Positions 45,220 through 54,193 of a stretch of 64,000 nt of DNA are shown here, in pieces. Within the stretch, counting starts at the first letter, position 1, and every line of letters begins with the position of its first letter. The notes beneath the pieces were generated by a model that saw only the letters and a program-made list of their open reading frames with translations, had not been told where the DNA came from and searched no databases. Position numbers and translations under genes: made by a program. The DNA lies in the NCBI GenBank assembly GCA_963663905.2, contig OY760657.1, positions 5,146,001 to 5,210,000 on the forward strand, written 5' to 3'. The DNA is from Saccharicrinis sp963663905. Lineage in GTDB: Bacteria > Bacteroidota > Bacteroidia > Bacteroidales > Marinilabiliaceae.

Positions 45220-46104
45220 ATGGATATACCAAAATTTCATGAGACATTCATCCCTATTTTAAGAGTGTTAGAAAATGGGAAAACTTTCCAAGCAAGAGAA
45301 ATGTATAAAAAAGTAATCGATCAATTCTATTCTGAGCTTTCAAAAGAAAAATTGGAAGAAAAAACAAAAAGTGGAGACATTCTTATAGTTAACAGAATTG
45401 CTTGGGGAAAGTCATATTTGAAAAAAGGTGGATATATTGAATTTCCAAAAAGAGGATTTGTTAAAATAACTGAGAAAGGAAAAGCTCATGCTAAATCGGA
45501 CTTGACGTTAAAACAAGTTGAGAATTCTGAAGATTACCTTGAATTCTATAATGAAGAAAACACTAAAAAGAATTCGACTCCTTCAATAATTGAGAGCGCT
45601 TCACCACAAGACTTAATAGATGAAGGTTTTAATCAAATTGACATTCAAGTTAAAGATGAATTACTAGAGAAATTAAAGGACATTGATCCATTTTATTTTG
45701 AGAAAGTAATTCTTATACTACTTAGAAAAATGGGATATGGTGATTTTGTTGAAACAGCAAAAACTGGAGATGGCGGAATTGATGGGATAATTAATGAGGA
45801 TAAACTAGGCTTGGACAAAATATACATTCAAGCAAAACGATATGGAGAAAATAAAGTCCGAGAAAAAGATATACGTAATTTTATTGGTGCAATGAGTGGA
45901 GATACTCAAAAGGGTGTTTTCGTTACAACATCATCATTTGATTCAGGGGCAACTAAAAAGGCTCATGATGCTCATCACACAATTATTCTGATTGATGGTT
46001 TGAAATTAGTAGATCTTATGCATCAATATAATGTAGGTATTCAAGTAAAAGCAGTTTACGAAGTCAAAGAACTGGACAATGATTTCTTTGAAGACAATAA
46101 TTAA
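45220..46104 (+). CDS. Mrr-type restriction endonuclease
   Basis: The 294-residue protein joins an N-terminal Mrr winged-helix domain (about 1-95; FHETFIPILRVLENGKTFQ, YIEFPKRGFVKITEKGKA) with a C-terminal Mrr catalytic domain of the PD-(D/E)xK fold (about 145-285). The active-site order is visible: FEKVILILLRKMGYGDF, GDGGIDGIINED (Asp), IYIQAKRYGEN (Q-x-K), and FVTTSSFDSGA. Mrr is a type IV enzyme that cuts modified DNA. No methyltransferase gene is adjacent, which fits type IV. It lies in the accessory region. Confidence 0.92.
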   Translation: MDIPKFHETFIPILRVLENGKTFQAREMYKKVIDQFYSELSKEKLEEKTKSGDILIVNRIAWGKSYLKKGGYIEFPKRGFVKITEKGKAHAKSDLTLKQVENSEDYLEFYNEENTKKNSTPSIIESASPQDLIDEGFNQIDIQVKDELLEKLKDIDPFYFEKVILILLRKMGYGDFVETAKTGDGGIDGIINEDKLGLDKIYIQAKRYGENKVREKDIRNFIGAMSGDTQKGVFVTTSSFDSGATKKAHDAHHTIILIDGLKLVDLMHQYNVGIQVKAVYEVKELDNDFFEDNN

Positions 46105-46201
46105 TTTGGGGATTTATTTTTTTTTGATATTAAACTTTATAAATCCCACATTAATTCCGAAATGTTTCTCGTTCAATAAGCAAAAATTAATCTAATAAAT
46201 T

Positions 46202-47335
46202 ATGAGAAATCTATTTACTTTAACCCTAATCACTTTTTTATTAGGATGCTCAAGCCCAAATAAGTCCTTAAAATTATTTTATATAAAAGGAGGGCAGAGT
46301 TATTCCGATACACTTATTGTAGATGATTTTATTAATGAAGAAGGAAAATTACAGACGGATTATTTAAAACAAGTTTCATTTGAGCGTATTGATTCATTTT
46401 ACTTTTTAAATAATAATCCTGACAAGGTTCGTTTTTACTCAAAACCTGTAGAATTGGATTTTACCAAACAGATAAATAAATACTCACCAGAATATTACTC
46501 GATAGCAACAGTATTTTATATTAATAAGGCAATTAATTACTACACATCTGTATTCAAGCATAAAATTGACTTTAATATTTGGGACGATTACAGGTCAATT
46601 AAAGTGTTATTGGGTAATTATGCGCTATTAAGTCAGCCAAATCAGTTTATACTGGAAGATAAACAATTGTTTTCACCATCTATTTTTTATCATGAAATTG
46701 GGCATATTGCTTTTTGGTCGTTAGAGGATCAGTTAGGAATAAAGTTTAAAGGCTTAAGTCCTTTGCATGTAGGATTAATGGAATACTTTACGGTATCTCT
46801 ATATGATTATCCTGTTGTTGGTGAACTGATTTTAAAGAAAGCTGAAAGAAATGCATCGCTTATGTACTCCTATCCCCAGCCTGATTCAATGAAATTACGA
46901 AGAACTTTTGAATTATTAGAAGAGTCGTTTCCTGTAGAGGTTGCTGATACAAATTCATTTATTAGCAAATACAATAAACTATCGTTGAAGCAGTATGATA
47001 AATATTTGGATAAAAATGTAGATAATCATAGAGGAGGATTTCTATATACAAGCACACTATGGCGTATTCGTGAACAAATAGGTCAGAAATCAACTGATAA
47101 ACTTGTTGCTGAAACTATTCTGAGTCTTAATGAATATATGAATAAGCGATCCGAATTTTATAGTGTAGATGCAGAAGATAAACCTCAGGAAAAGATAATG
47201 TGGTATGATTTGTATTATGGTCTTATCCAAAAAGATAATGAACTCTTTGATGGTAAAAACAACGTAATAATTGCTTCCGAATTTAAAAAGAGTAACTTTC
47301 CAATTGAAAAAATTACAGATGTTAATCAATTGTAA
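46202..47335 (+). CDS. Lipoprotein with HExxH metallopeptidase motif
   Basis: The 377-residue protein has a lipobox (FLLGC, Cys about 16). A zinc-binding HEIGH motif is near residue 164 (FYHEIGHIAFW), and about 28 residues later a possible third ligand in GLMEYFTVSLYDY. That spacing is like gluzincins, but I cannot match it to a named family. The rest is helical with a long C-terminal part. It is followed by the DUF4349 gene after 71 bp on the same strand. Confidence 0.72.
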   Translation: MRNLFTLTLITFLLGCSSPNKSLKLFYIKGGQSYSDTLIVDDFINEEGKLQTDYLKQVSFERIDSFYFLNNNPDKVRFYSKPVELDFTKQINKYSPEYYSIATVFYINKAINYYTSVFKHKIDFNIWDDYRSIKVLLGNYALLSQPNQFILEDKQLFSPSIFYHEIGHIAFWSLEDQLGIKFKGLSPLHVGLMEYFTVSLYDYPVVGELILKKAERNASLMYSYPQPDSMKLRRTFELLEESFPVEVADTNSFISKYNKLSLKQYDKYLDKNVDNHRGGFLYTSTLWRIREQIGQKSTDKLVAETILSLNEYMNKRSEFYSVDAEDKPQEKIMWYDLYYGLIQKDNELFDGKNNVIIASEFKKSNFPIEKITDVNQL

Positions 47336-47406
47336 ATCCATTACCTAATACCAAAATTCATTGCAATTATTCACCTAAATATAAAACCCAACTAATATCA
47401 ATACAA

Positions 47407-48258
47407 ATGAAGAATACATTTTTAATATTACTTATTGCTTTTATTGCTTCTTCGTGTCAACAAAAAACTCAACAGTCATTTGCATTTGCAGATACAGTTG
47501 AAATGGAAGAGGAGATTAGTCCAATGACCAGACAAGAGGAAATAATGCCGCCAGCACCTCCAACGCCACCCGTTGAAAATAAGGAAGTAATTAAAAAGAA
47601 AATTATTAAAGATGGCAGTATTGAAATTGAGGTTCAGGAATTAAATAAAACAAAAGCACAAGTTGATTCTTCTGTTGCTAAGCTCGGTGGTTATTATGCC
47701 TCTGAAAAATTAAATAATACAAATTGGGAAACATCGTATAATCTAAAGATAAGAGTGCCCAGCTCTAATTTCGAAAGATTAATATTAAGTCTTGAGTCTG
47801 GCGATGGAGAAATAAAGTATAAGGAAATAGATGCCAGAGATGTAACAGATCAATTTATTGATATTGAAACAAGACTAAAAAATAAAAGGAACTATTTACA
47901 AAAGTATAATGATCTATTAAAACAGGCAAAATCAGTTAAAGATGTTCTTGAAATAGAGGAAAAGATACGAGTAATAGAAGAAGAGATTGAGAGTAGTACA
48001 GGGCAACTAAAGTATTTAAGTGATTTGGTTGATTACAGTACTCTTAATTTAACCATTACTAAAACTAAAGATTATAAATATACGCCAAAGAAAAGAGGAG
48101 CTTTTATTGAACGTGTAAAAACAGCTTTGCTGAAGGGTTGGATAGGCTTTGTTGACTTTATGGTATTTGTTGTTAAAGTGTGGCCTTTCTGGATTATACT
48201 ATTTTTTGTAATTCACTTTTGGAAAAAGTACAGAAGAAGAAAAAAGGACAAGAAATAG
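47407..48258 (+). CDS. DUF4349 lipoprotein
   Basis: The 283-residue protein has a lipobox (FIASSC, Cys about 17), a Pro/Glu-rich linker (about 35-60), and the DUF4349 domain at about 65-220: IIKDGSIEIEVQELNKTK, AKLGGYYASEKLNN, ITRLKNKRNYL-like coiled coil (IETRLKNKRNYLQKY), and STGQLKYLSDLVDYSTLNL. A C-terminal transmembrane helix (FWIILFFVIHFW) and a Lys/Arg-rich end follow. The architecture of a lipidated N-terminus plus a C-terminal membrane helix is typical; function unknown. Confidence 0.88.
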   Translation: MKNTFLILLIAFIASSCQQKTQQSFAFADTVEMEEEISPMTRQEEIMPPAPPTPPVENKEVIKKKIIKDGSIEIEVQELNKTKAQVDSSVAKLGGYYASEKLNNTNWETSYNLKIRVPSSNFERLILSLESGDGEIKYKEIDARDVTDQFIDIETRLKNKRNYLQKYNDLLKQAKSVKDVLEIEEKIRVIEEEIESSTGQLKYLSDLVDYSTLNLTITKTKDYKYTPKKRGAFIERVKTALLKGWIGFVDFMVFVVKVWPFWIILFFVIHFWKKYRRRKKDKK

Positions 48259-48274
48259 GCTTGTCTTCATTATA

Positions 48275-48440
48275 GTGGAAGTGAATTCCAATAAGGGAAT
48301 TGTTGATGATAATCCCGGATTGTAAATCCTGACTTCTATCCATAAGTACTTTATATTAAAATGATGTAACATGCACGGATTACAAATCCGTTAACTTATG
48401 AAACTAATAGTGTAATGCGTACAGATTGTAATTCCGGGAA
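48275..48440. repeat. Cluster of GGATTACAAATCC-type imperfect palindromes
   Basis: CGGATTGTAAATCCTG (48316), CACGGATTACAAATCCG (48374) and ACAGATTGTAATTCCGG (48421) are variants of one palindromic core, with a related GAATTCC...GGAATT pair at 48283-48301. This resembles REP elements of a different RAYT family than the one at 41 kb. Confidence 0.7.
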
Positions 48441-48485
48441 AGTTTATTTATTGATAATAGCAATTACCGAATAACACTTAAATTC

Positions 48486-49205
48486 ATGAAGAAAAACAAT
48501 ATATATAGACTTATGGTATTATTTATTTTTCTTGTTGCGGGTATAGTTTACCTCTATCAGAGAACGCTAATATGTTATGATATTGTCGATTGTTATTCGT
48601 ATGATTTAAATGTATATCAGGCACGTCCAACAATTTATACCGTTAAATATTATTATAAATATAAGCACAGGTACTATTTTGATCAAAAGAGATATACATC
48701 ACCTCAAAATGCTCTTGTCGGTTATGTTTCGCAAGCTAGGGTATTCAGGTTTAATCCTTCTAAAAATCATTTTATTGAAAAAGGTGTAATCGACACTTTA
48801 AAATATGATTCTAAAAGCCAGGATAAATTTATTGATAACCTCAACGTGAATATTAAAAGCATACAGGGTTATTACCCAAATAAATTCAATAAAACCATAC
48901 TTGAAAATAATAAGCTATTAATTTACCCGAATAATATTGGCGTTATAGAACAAGATAAAGTTGCAGAGACATTAAATAAAATTGTGTTTTGTGAAGGTAG
49001 CCTTATAGAACGGTACATTTTAGATATGGATGAAAATGGTTATAAAATTTATTTCATATTCTATTATTTAAATGACTTTTCACTTGATTCTCAATTAATG
49101 AATACTTATCAATCATTACTTAACGAGATACTAAATAAGCCCATTATGCTAATTGCAATAGATAGAAACAAAGTAAACGAGCAAAAAATATACGTAAACA
49201 ATTAG
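48486..49205 (+). CDS. Single-pass membrane protein of unknown function
   Basis: The 239-residue product has one N-terminal transmembrane helix (YRLMVLFIFLVAGIVYLYQ) with the rest outside the cytoplasm. It is very rich in Tyr, Asn, Lys and Ile (VKYYYKYKHRYYFDQKRY), with a later YFIFYYLNDFS strand. I do not recognise it. The AT-rich codon use matches its accessory neighbours. Confidence 0.65.
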   Translation: MKKNNIYRLMVLFIFLVAGIVYLYQRTLICYDIVDCYSYDLNVYQARPTIYTVKYYYKYKHRYYFDQKRYTSPQNALVGYVSQARVFRFNPSKNHFIEKGVIDTLKYDSKSQDKFIDNLNVNIKSIQGYYPNKFNKTILENNKLLIYPNNIGVIEQDKVAETLNKIVFCEGSLIERYILDMDENGYKIYFIFYYLNDFSLDSQLMNTYQSLLNEILNKPIMLIAIDRNKVNEQKIYVNN

Positions 49206-49372
49206 CAAATGAATAGAGCCATGATAATGCTTCTCAAACATAAGGATGATTATTTAGGCGAGTTCAATGTGCCTTTAAACTAAAGATTGTAAATGCATGA
49301 AATTCTTGGTTGTGTATTGCGAGGATATCTTTATTGCTATTTTAATCTAAGCAGCTAATTGACTATTTAATT
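49206..49372. other. Decayed intergenic segment
   Basis: A 24-codon frame at 49209-49283 (NRAMIMLLKHKDDYLGEFN) could be a remnant of an older gene. Otherwise nothing is supported. Confidence 0.3.
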
Positions 49373-49480
49373 ATGAAAGAATTAAAAAATAATATAGGAT
49401 TTGATTTAGGTACAGGCAAATTACGTTTGTATAAAGAGGGGAAACAGATTAATGAGGTTTCTACTCTTGCTAGTGCGTGA
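49373..49480 (+). pseudogene. MreB-like N-terminal fragment, truncated at a repeat
   Basis: A 35-codon frame from ATG 49373 reads KNNIGFDLGTGKLRLYKEGK, then QINEVSTLAS, resembling the phosphate-1 strand of MreB-type actin-like proteins (IDLGTAN...IYVKGxGIVLNEPSVVA). It then ends in a TGA that lies inside the 107-bp repeat beginning at 49466. The remaining roughly 300 residues are absent from the window. It is probably a remnant cut off by insertion of the repeat; the MreB assignment rests on only about 28 residues. Confidence 0.5.
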
Positions 49481-49572
49481 TTTCATCGCATTCATTTGAT
49501 ACTCATTATTACAACAAAATTATGTGATAAAATGCGTATTTGTTTTAAGATATAAAGTCACACGATGCAATC
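49466..49572. repeat. 107-bp direct repeat, copy 1
   Basis: About 90% identical and equal in length to 49896-50002. It starts TTGCTAGTGCG and ends CACACGATGCAATC. The first 20 bp contain a bulged hairpin (TGCGTGAT/ATCGCA). Confidence 0.9.
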
Positions 49573-49621
49573 GTTTGATAGCTGAGAGTGATTGTATAAA
49601 ATAGAAAAACAATTGGAAATA

Positions 49622-49888
49622 ATGAATAAATTAAAAATTGCTACAAGGATATTATTGGGGATAATTATTTTGTTGATAATTGCTTCATTTGCATTAGGTG
49701 GATATGTGTGTTTAATAGGTATTGCTTTATTATACATACTTTTATATTACATTATGACGTATGTACTTCTTTTATTATTTTCAAAATACAAAATTGAAGT
49801 ATATAAGTATATAGGGCTATTTCTAATTGTTATTCCTATTGTATGGGGTTTAATTGATTTTGAAGGACTGATTGAATTTTTGGTATAG
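49622..49888 (+). CDS. Small inner-membrane protein between two direct repeats
   Basis: The ATG at 49622 gives 88 residues; the TTG at 49592 is less likely. It has three hydrophobic helices (ILLGIIILLIIASFALGGYV, LIGIALLYILLYYIMTYVLL and YIGLFLIVIPIVWGLIDF) and a short charged loop. No family is recognised. The gene is bracketed by 107-bp direct repeats that copy nearly exactly, so it could be carried cargo. Confidence 0.6.
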   Translation: MNKLKIATRILLGIIILLIIASFALGGYVCLIGIALLYILLYYIMTYVLLLLFSKYKIEVYKYIGLFLIVIPIVWGLIDFEGLIEFLV

Positions 49889-49895
49889 TGAACAC

Positions 49896-50002
49896 TTTGC
49901 TAGTGCGCAATTTTATCGGGTTCATTTGATACTCATTATTACAACAAAATTATGTAATAAAATATGTATTCGTTTTAAGATATGAAGTCACACGATGCAA
50001 TC
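49896..50002. repeat. 107-bp direct repeat, copy 2
   Basis: Copy of 49466-49572 with about ten substitutions and no indel. It starts 8 bp after the small membrane gene. Confidence 0.9.
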
Positions 50003-50032
50003 TGGCGACAGCCATGAGATCAATAATATTTA

Positions 50033-50623
50033 ATGAAAGCCATAGTAACCATATTATTTATAATTATTGGATTGTCAGCAAATGGACAATTCAATGAATT
50101 CTATAACAATAAACTTATAGATTCATTACTTGTAGATACAGTTGTTGATGATTATTGGTATAAAGAGAAAATTAATAATCTTATCACTCAAATAAACAAA
50201 GATAAAGGACTAACTGAAAATATGTTTCCTTATGCATGCTATGACAGTGTTGTTACTTATCAAATCAATATAAAATACGGGTTTACAGAAAATTCAAAAT
50301 ACCTTGAAAAGGTATTTGTTAAAGGCGAAATAAATAAAAATTTAAAACTTACCAATGGATTTAAATTGACCCCAAAACAGATTGATAAACTATTATCTAT
50401 AATTAATAATCCTTTGAACTTTAGTTGGGGAGAATGCGGCACACCTATACCTTCCAGCCTTATCGTTTTTTATAGTAATAATAAAATGCTTAGTTTAGTC
50501 CAATTGTCTTGTGGTTATCAGCAAATAGATTGTTATCCCATAAATTTTAGAACAAAACTAGGCGGATTAACTGACAGTAGAGTACAATTGATTATTGATT
50601 TAATGAAAGAAATAAAAAACTAA
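50033..50623 (+). CDS. Secreted hypothetical protein
   Basis: The 196-residue protein has a signal peptide (AIVTILFIIIGLSANGQ) and a mature domain with LTPKQIDKLLSIINNPLNFS, WGECGTPIPSSLIVFYS and QQIDCYPINFR; two or more Cys may form disulfides. I do not recognise it. It precedes the gene at 50635 by 11 bp on the same strand, so the two may be co-transcribed. Confidence 0.68.
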   Translation: MKAIVTILFIIIGLSANGQFNEFYNNKLIDSLLVDTVVDDYWYKEKINNLITQINKDKGLTENMFPYACYDSVVTYQINIKYGFTENSKYLEKVFVKGEINKNLKLTNGFKLTPKQIDKLLSIINNPLNFSWGECGTPIPSSLIVFYSNNKMLSLVQLSCGYQQIDCYPINFRTKLGGLTDSRVQLIIDLMKEIKN

Positions 50624-50634
50624 ACATCGTACAT

Positions 50635-51000
50635 ATGGAATACACAAAAGCTACAGCAATAGATTATTTTTTTAATAAAATCAGTTCAAACGAAATGGAA
50701 TTCTCAGCAATGAGAAAACAGCTGGAAAGCGATGGTTTTGAAAAGGATGAAATAAATACTATAGTAAGACAGGTTGATAATCAATTAATAAGAGCCGAAG
50801 AACTTGAAGGCAGTAAAGCAATGGGAAAAAACCTCTATTATGGTGGATTACTTGTGGCACTGGCAGCGGCCTTACTTACTATTGCAACTTATACCGGTAT
50901 TGTAAATATAGGTAACAGATTTCTCGTTCTACATGGGCCAATGGCTGTCGGACTTCTTATTGCTTATACAGGTAGAACTAAAATGAAAAGAATTCAATAA
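50635..51000 (+). CDS. Small membrane protein with N-terminal helical domain
   Basis: The 121-residue protein has a soluble helical start (YFFNKISSNEMEFSAMRKQL, SDGFEKDEINTIVRQVDNQL) and two C-terminal transmembrane helices (LLVALAAALLTIATYTGIV and FLVLHGPMAVGLLIAYTG). The family is not recognised. It starts 11 bp after the upstream secreted protein gene. Confidence 0.68.
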   Translation: MEYTKATAIDYFFNKISSNEMEFSAMRKQLESDGFEKDEINTIVRQVDNQLIRAEELEGSKAMGKNLYYGGLLVALAAALLTIATYTGIVNIGNRFLVLHGPMAVGLLIAYTGRTKMKRIQ

Positions 51001-51098
51001 TCATCAGTTGAATATCAAATATTGTATTCGTTTTTCTTTGAATCTCTAACGTATTAGATATATATTTAAACCATTAATTTTAAACAAAACTCTAAACA

Positions 51099-51623
51099 AT
51101 GAAACAAACAATTTTAGTTGTTCTTATTGCATTGATTCTATGCATTGATTCTTTTGCTCAAACAGGAAGTGATACTAAGATCTTTTCAAAAGACAACTAC
51201 TCCATTAGTTACCCAAACAACTGGGAAATCAATAATACCGGCCAAATGGGTACAAGCTTCTTAATTTTAAGTCCTGTGGAATCAGAGCAGGATCAATTTC
51301 GCGAAAATGTAAATCTTTTAATTCAGGATTTGTCTGCATACAATATTGACTTAAATGAGTTTGTTAATATATCAGAAGGACAAATCAAAACAATTATTAC
51401 CAACAGTAGTCTGATATCAAGCGAAAGAATTAAAATTGGTAAGAATAATTATCATAAGGTAATTTATACTGGTGATCAGGATATTTACAAACTTAAGTTT
51501 GAGCAGTATTACTGGGTAAAAAATAAAAAAGCCTACATCCTAACATTAACATGCGAAACAAATCAGTTTGATGCCTACCAAAGTGTTGGAGAAGATATAC
51601 TTAATAGCTTTAAATTGAACTAG
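51099..51623 (+). CDS. Secreted PsbP/DcrB-like protein
   Basis: The 174-residue protein has a signal peptide (VVLIALILCIDSFAQ) and a single domain beginning YSISYPNNWEINNTGQM, with FLILSPVE, VNLLIQDLS and a C-terminal YILTLTCETNQFDAYQ. This is the beta-alpha-beta pattern of PsbP/DcrB-like (MOG1 fold) proteins, which are common as secreted or lipoprotein domains in Bacteroidota. The role is unknown. It is followed by a perfect hairpin. Confidence 0.78.
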   Translation: MKQTILVVLIALILCIDSFAQTGSDTKIFSKDNYSISYPNNWEINNTGQMGTSFLILSPVESEQDQFRENVNLLIQDLSAYNIDLNEFVNISEGQIKTIITNSSLISSERIKIGKNNYHKVIYTGDQDIYKLKFEQYYWVKNKKAYILTLTCETNQFDAYQSVGEDILNSFKLN

Positions 51624-51649
51624 AAAATAAAGTTCTAATAAATAAGAAT

Positions 51650-51684
51650 TACCTGTTGTAAGCAATGATTACAACAGGTTCTGT
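51650..51684 (+). terminator. Terminator-like hairpin
   Basis: ACCTGTTGTAA and TTACAACAGGT are perfect 11-bp arms around GCAATGA, with a CTGTTT tail, 27 bp after the stop codon. Confidence 0.65.
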
Positions 51685-51725
51685 TTAAATAAAGAACTTA
51701 GATTCCGATACCTTTAAAAACACCA

Positions 51726-52220
51726 ATGGACGATACCTTAAAGCTTATTAAATTAAAGATTTTTGATAAGTGTGATTTTGTTATGTCTGACTTCATGGTG
51801 GAACAAGAAAGTAAGGAATATGATGCTTCTCAATTTACTTTGAGTGGAAGAAGTATAATATGCAGAACGGCTAAAAGTACACCTAAAAAGTCAGGTCAAT
51901 TTGTTACTTTCTGGAAGAGGAGTGAAGATGGTCCCATTGAACCTTATGATGAAAATGATCCCTTTGATTTTTACGTTGTAAACGTGGCCACTGATAAACA
52001 TCTTGGTCAGTTTGTTTTCCCAAAACAAGTATTAATCAAAAAAGGAATCCTATCAACTCAAAAGAAAGAAGGCAAGAGGGCATTTCGGGTTTATCCAATA
52101 TGGGATGTAACTAAAAGTAAACAGGCAGAGAAAACACAACAATGGCAACTCAATTATTTTTATGAAATAAATATATCTACTGATCTAAAAAAGGTTATGT
52201 GTTTATATGAGTTAGGCTAA
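51726..52220 (+). CDS. MepB family protein
   Basis: The 164-residue product matches the MepB family along its length: YDASQFTLSGRSIICRTAKS, QFVTFWKRSEDGPIEPYDEN, GQFVFPKQVLIKKGILST, KRAFRVYPIWD and the C-terminal TQQWQLNYFYEI. MepB was first named from the Staphylococcus mepRAB multidrug-resistance locus, but its own function is unclear. It is soluble. The AlkD-like gene follows after 39 bp. Confidence 0.88.
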   Translation: MDDTLKLIKLKIFDKCDFVMSDFMVEQESKEYDASQFTLSGRSIICRTAKSTPKKSGQFVTFWKRSEDGPIEPYDENDPFDFYVVNVATDKHLGQFVFPKQVLIKKGILSTQKKEGKRAFRVYPIWDVTKSKQAEKTQQWQLNYFYEINISTDLKKVMCLYELG

Positions 52221-52259
52221 GGATGTTTTAACAAACAACTAATAAATCATTAACTAACC

Positions 52260-52982
52260 ATGATAGATTCAAAAATTAAAGAAATCAGAGAGTTTTGTAC
52301 AACGAACTCCGATCCCGGGATCATTAAAAAATATCAACGCTATTTTAAAGATGGATATGATGGGTATGGGCTAGAAGATAACCTGTTTAAAGACCAAATA
52401 GATTTGTGGATTAAACTATGGAAAGATGAAATGACTCTTGATAGCTATCTGACTTTGGGTGATGAATTGATGAAGCATGGGAGATTTGAAGAGAAAAGCC
52501 TTGTTATAATTCTTCTGAAATCCCGAAGACAAGAATTTACAAAGGATACCTTTAATAGAATTGGAAAATGGTTTGATTACGGAGTTAATAACTGGGCCAC
52601 TACCGATGTGTTGTGTATGTATATAGTCTCTGCTCTGTTAATTGATAAGGTGATAGACTTTGATGATTTAAAATCATGGATTGATTCAGAATCGGAATGG
52701 CAACGCAGAGTTGTTCCTGTATCTCTTGTTGAAATTGATAAATTAACCAAGGATTTAAAACCTGCCGAAGCAATTGAAGTGATAGAACCATTAATGCTTG
52801 ATGATTCAGAATATGTTCAGAAAGGAATTGGTACCCTTTTACGTGGATTACGGAAAAAATATCCTTCTCAGATTGAAGATTTCCTGATGAAATGGAAAGA
52901 CCAATGTGGAAGAATAATAGTTCAATATGCCACTGAGAAAATGGATAAGGAGTATAGAAAGAAATTTAGGAGAAGTAAATAA
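52260..52982 (+). CDS. AlkD-like DNA alkylation repair protein
   Basis: The 240-residue helical protein has HEAT-like repeats characteristic of AlkD (YFKDGYDGYGLEDNLFKDQI, LVIILLKSRRQEFTKDTFN, WATTDVLCMYIVSALLIDK, SEWQRRVVPVSLVEID, DDSEYVQKGIGTLLRGLRKK). AlkD removes N3- and N7-alkylated purines without flipping the base out. The WATTD segment holds the Asp/Trp pair expected at the lesion site. It lies in the same direction as MepB and the TPR protein, with 39 and 14 bp gaps. Confidence 0.88.
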   Translation: MIDSKIKEIREFCTTNSDPGIIKKYQRYFKDGYDGYGLEDNLFKDQIDLWIKLWKDEMTLDSYLTLGDELMKHGRFEEKSLVIILLKSRRQEFTKDTFNRIGKWFDYGVNNWATTDVLCMYIVSALLIDKVIDFDDLKSWIDSESEWQRRVVPVSLVEIDKLTKDLKPAEAIEVIEPLMLDDSEYVQKGIGTLLRGLRKKYPSQIEDFLMKWKDQCGRIIVQYATEKMDKEYRKKFRRSK

Positions 52983-52996
52983 GTTATAAAGTCATT

Positions 52997-54055
52997 ATGA
53001 ATACCCAATTAAATATGTTTCGATTGTATTTTATATTAGCTGTTTATTTAATAATGTCAAGTGCTGTAACTATAAAATCTCAAAATAATAGTGAATGTGC
53101 TTTTGCATATTTATCTGAAGCTAATTATGAATTTGAGCAACATAATTATAAGGTTGCATTCGATTATCTAAATATGGCAGAAGAGTTTTTGGGTGAAACC
53201 AATGCTCGCATCCTTAATCTTAAGATTAAAATATTATATTATATAGAAAATTATTATGAGGCTAAACTGTTGATAAAGAAATTTGGAAACTTTGAAGCTG
53301 GAGAAGAACTAAAGAATGATACTTATGGTTATATTGAGAAGATTAACAAAAAGGAAAAACAGTTAATCACTGAACAAATAGATTCTATCTATTCAAAAGG
53401 TAAAGCTGCGTATAATAATAAAAACTGGTTGATAGCAGAAAAATATCTTAATAAAGCAATTGATTTAAAATATGGAAATGGAGATGCTGTAGTTTTATTG
53501 CATGATGTATTTAATTACATATCCTCTATATCTAAGATAGAGGCAAATTTAGTAAGAGGATTTCAATATTATCCAGATAACGATAGTATTAAGCAACTAT
53601 TAATCAACTACTATATTCAAACAAAGCAAAATGGTTATGCCCTTACTTACTTAAATAAAGTTATTAATTCAGGAGTTGAAAAGGCAAAGTATTATTATTC
53701 AAGAGGAGCTATTTATGATGAAAGAAAGTATTATAAAGAGGCCGTCTTAGACTATGAAAAAAGTTTGGAAATTAATCCTGAATATTTTTATGCACTTTTT
53801 AATATCGGAGTCTTATACTATAATAAGGGAGTGTTTTTAATAAATGATGCAAAAAAAATTTCAGATGAAATGCGGTTTAATTCAAAGAAAACAATTGCTT
53901 ATAGTTATTTCAGAAAAGCTCTACCTTATTTTGAAAGAGCATTAAAGCTTAATCCAACGAATGAATCTATTTTGTTAAGTCTTAAAAGCTTGTACTGGGA
54001 TTTTAAAATGTTTGAAAAATATAATCAGGTTAATGCAAAATTGTCATTGTTATAA
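52997..54055 (+). CDS. TPR-repeat secreted or membrane protein
   Basis: The 352-residue protein has an N-terminal signal (LYFILAVYLIMSSAVTIKSQ) and six or more TPR/helical hairpins (FAYLSEANYEFEQHNYKVAF, GKAAYNNKNWLIAEKYLNKA, AKYYYSRGAIYDERKYYKEA, YFYALFNIGVLYYNKGVF). It probably binds a protein partner outside the cytoplasm; partner unknown. It starts 14 bp after the AlkD-like gene. Confidence 0.82.
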   Translation: MNTQLNMFRLYFILAVYLIMSSAVTIKSQNNSECAFAYLSEANYEFEQHNYKVAFDYLNMAEEFLGETNARILNLKIKILYYIENYYEAKLLIKKFGNFEAGEELKNDTYGYIEKINKKEKQLITEQIDSIYSKGKAAYNNKNWLIAEKYLNKAIDLKYGNGDAVVLLHDVFNYISSISKIEANLVRGFQYYPDNDSIKQLLINYYIQTKQNGYALTYLNKVINSGVEKAKYYYSRGAIYDERKYYKEAVLDYEKSLEINPEYFYALFNIGVLYYNKGVFLINDAKKISDEMRFNSKKTIAYSYFRKALPYFERALKLNPTNESILLSLKSLYWDFKMFEKYNQVNAKLSLL

Positions 54056-54193
54056 ATTTTATTGATGATTATTTTTAAATCAAACATGTTATTCCATAAT
54101 TAAATGGAATAGTGTTAAAATATTATGGTATTAGTTTATTAAGTGAATTTAATATTTACAGGTTAATGTATTAAAACAAATTAAAACTCTTGG

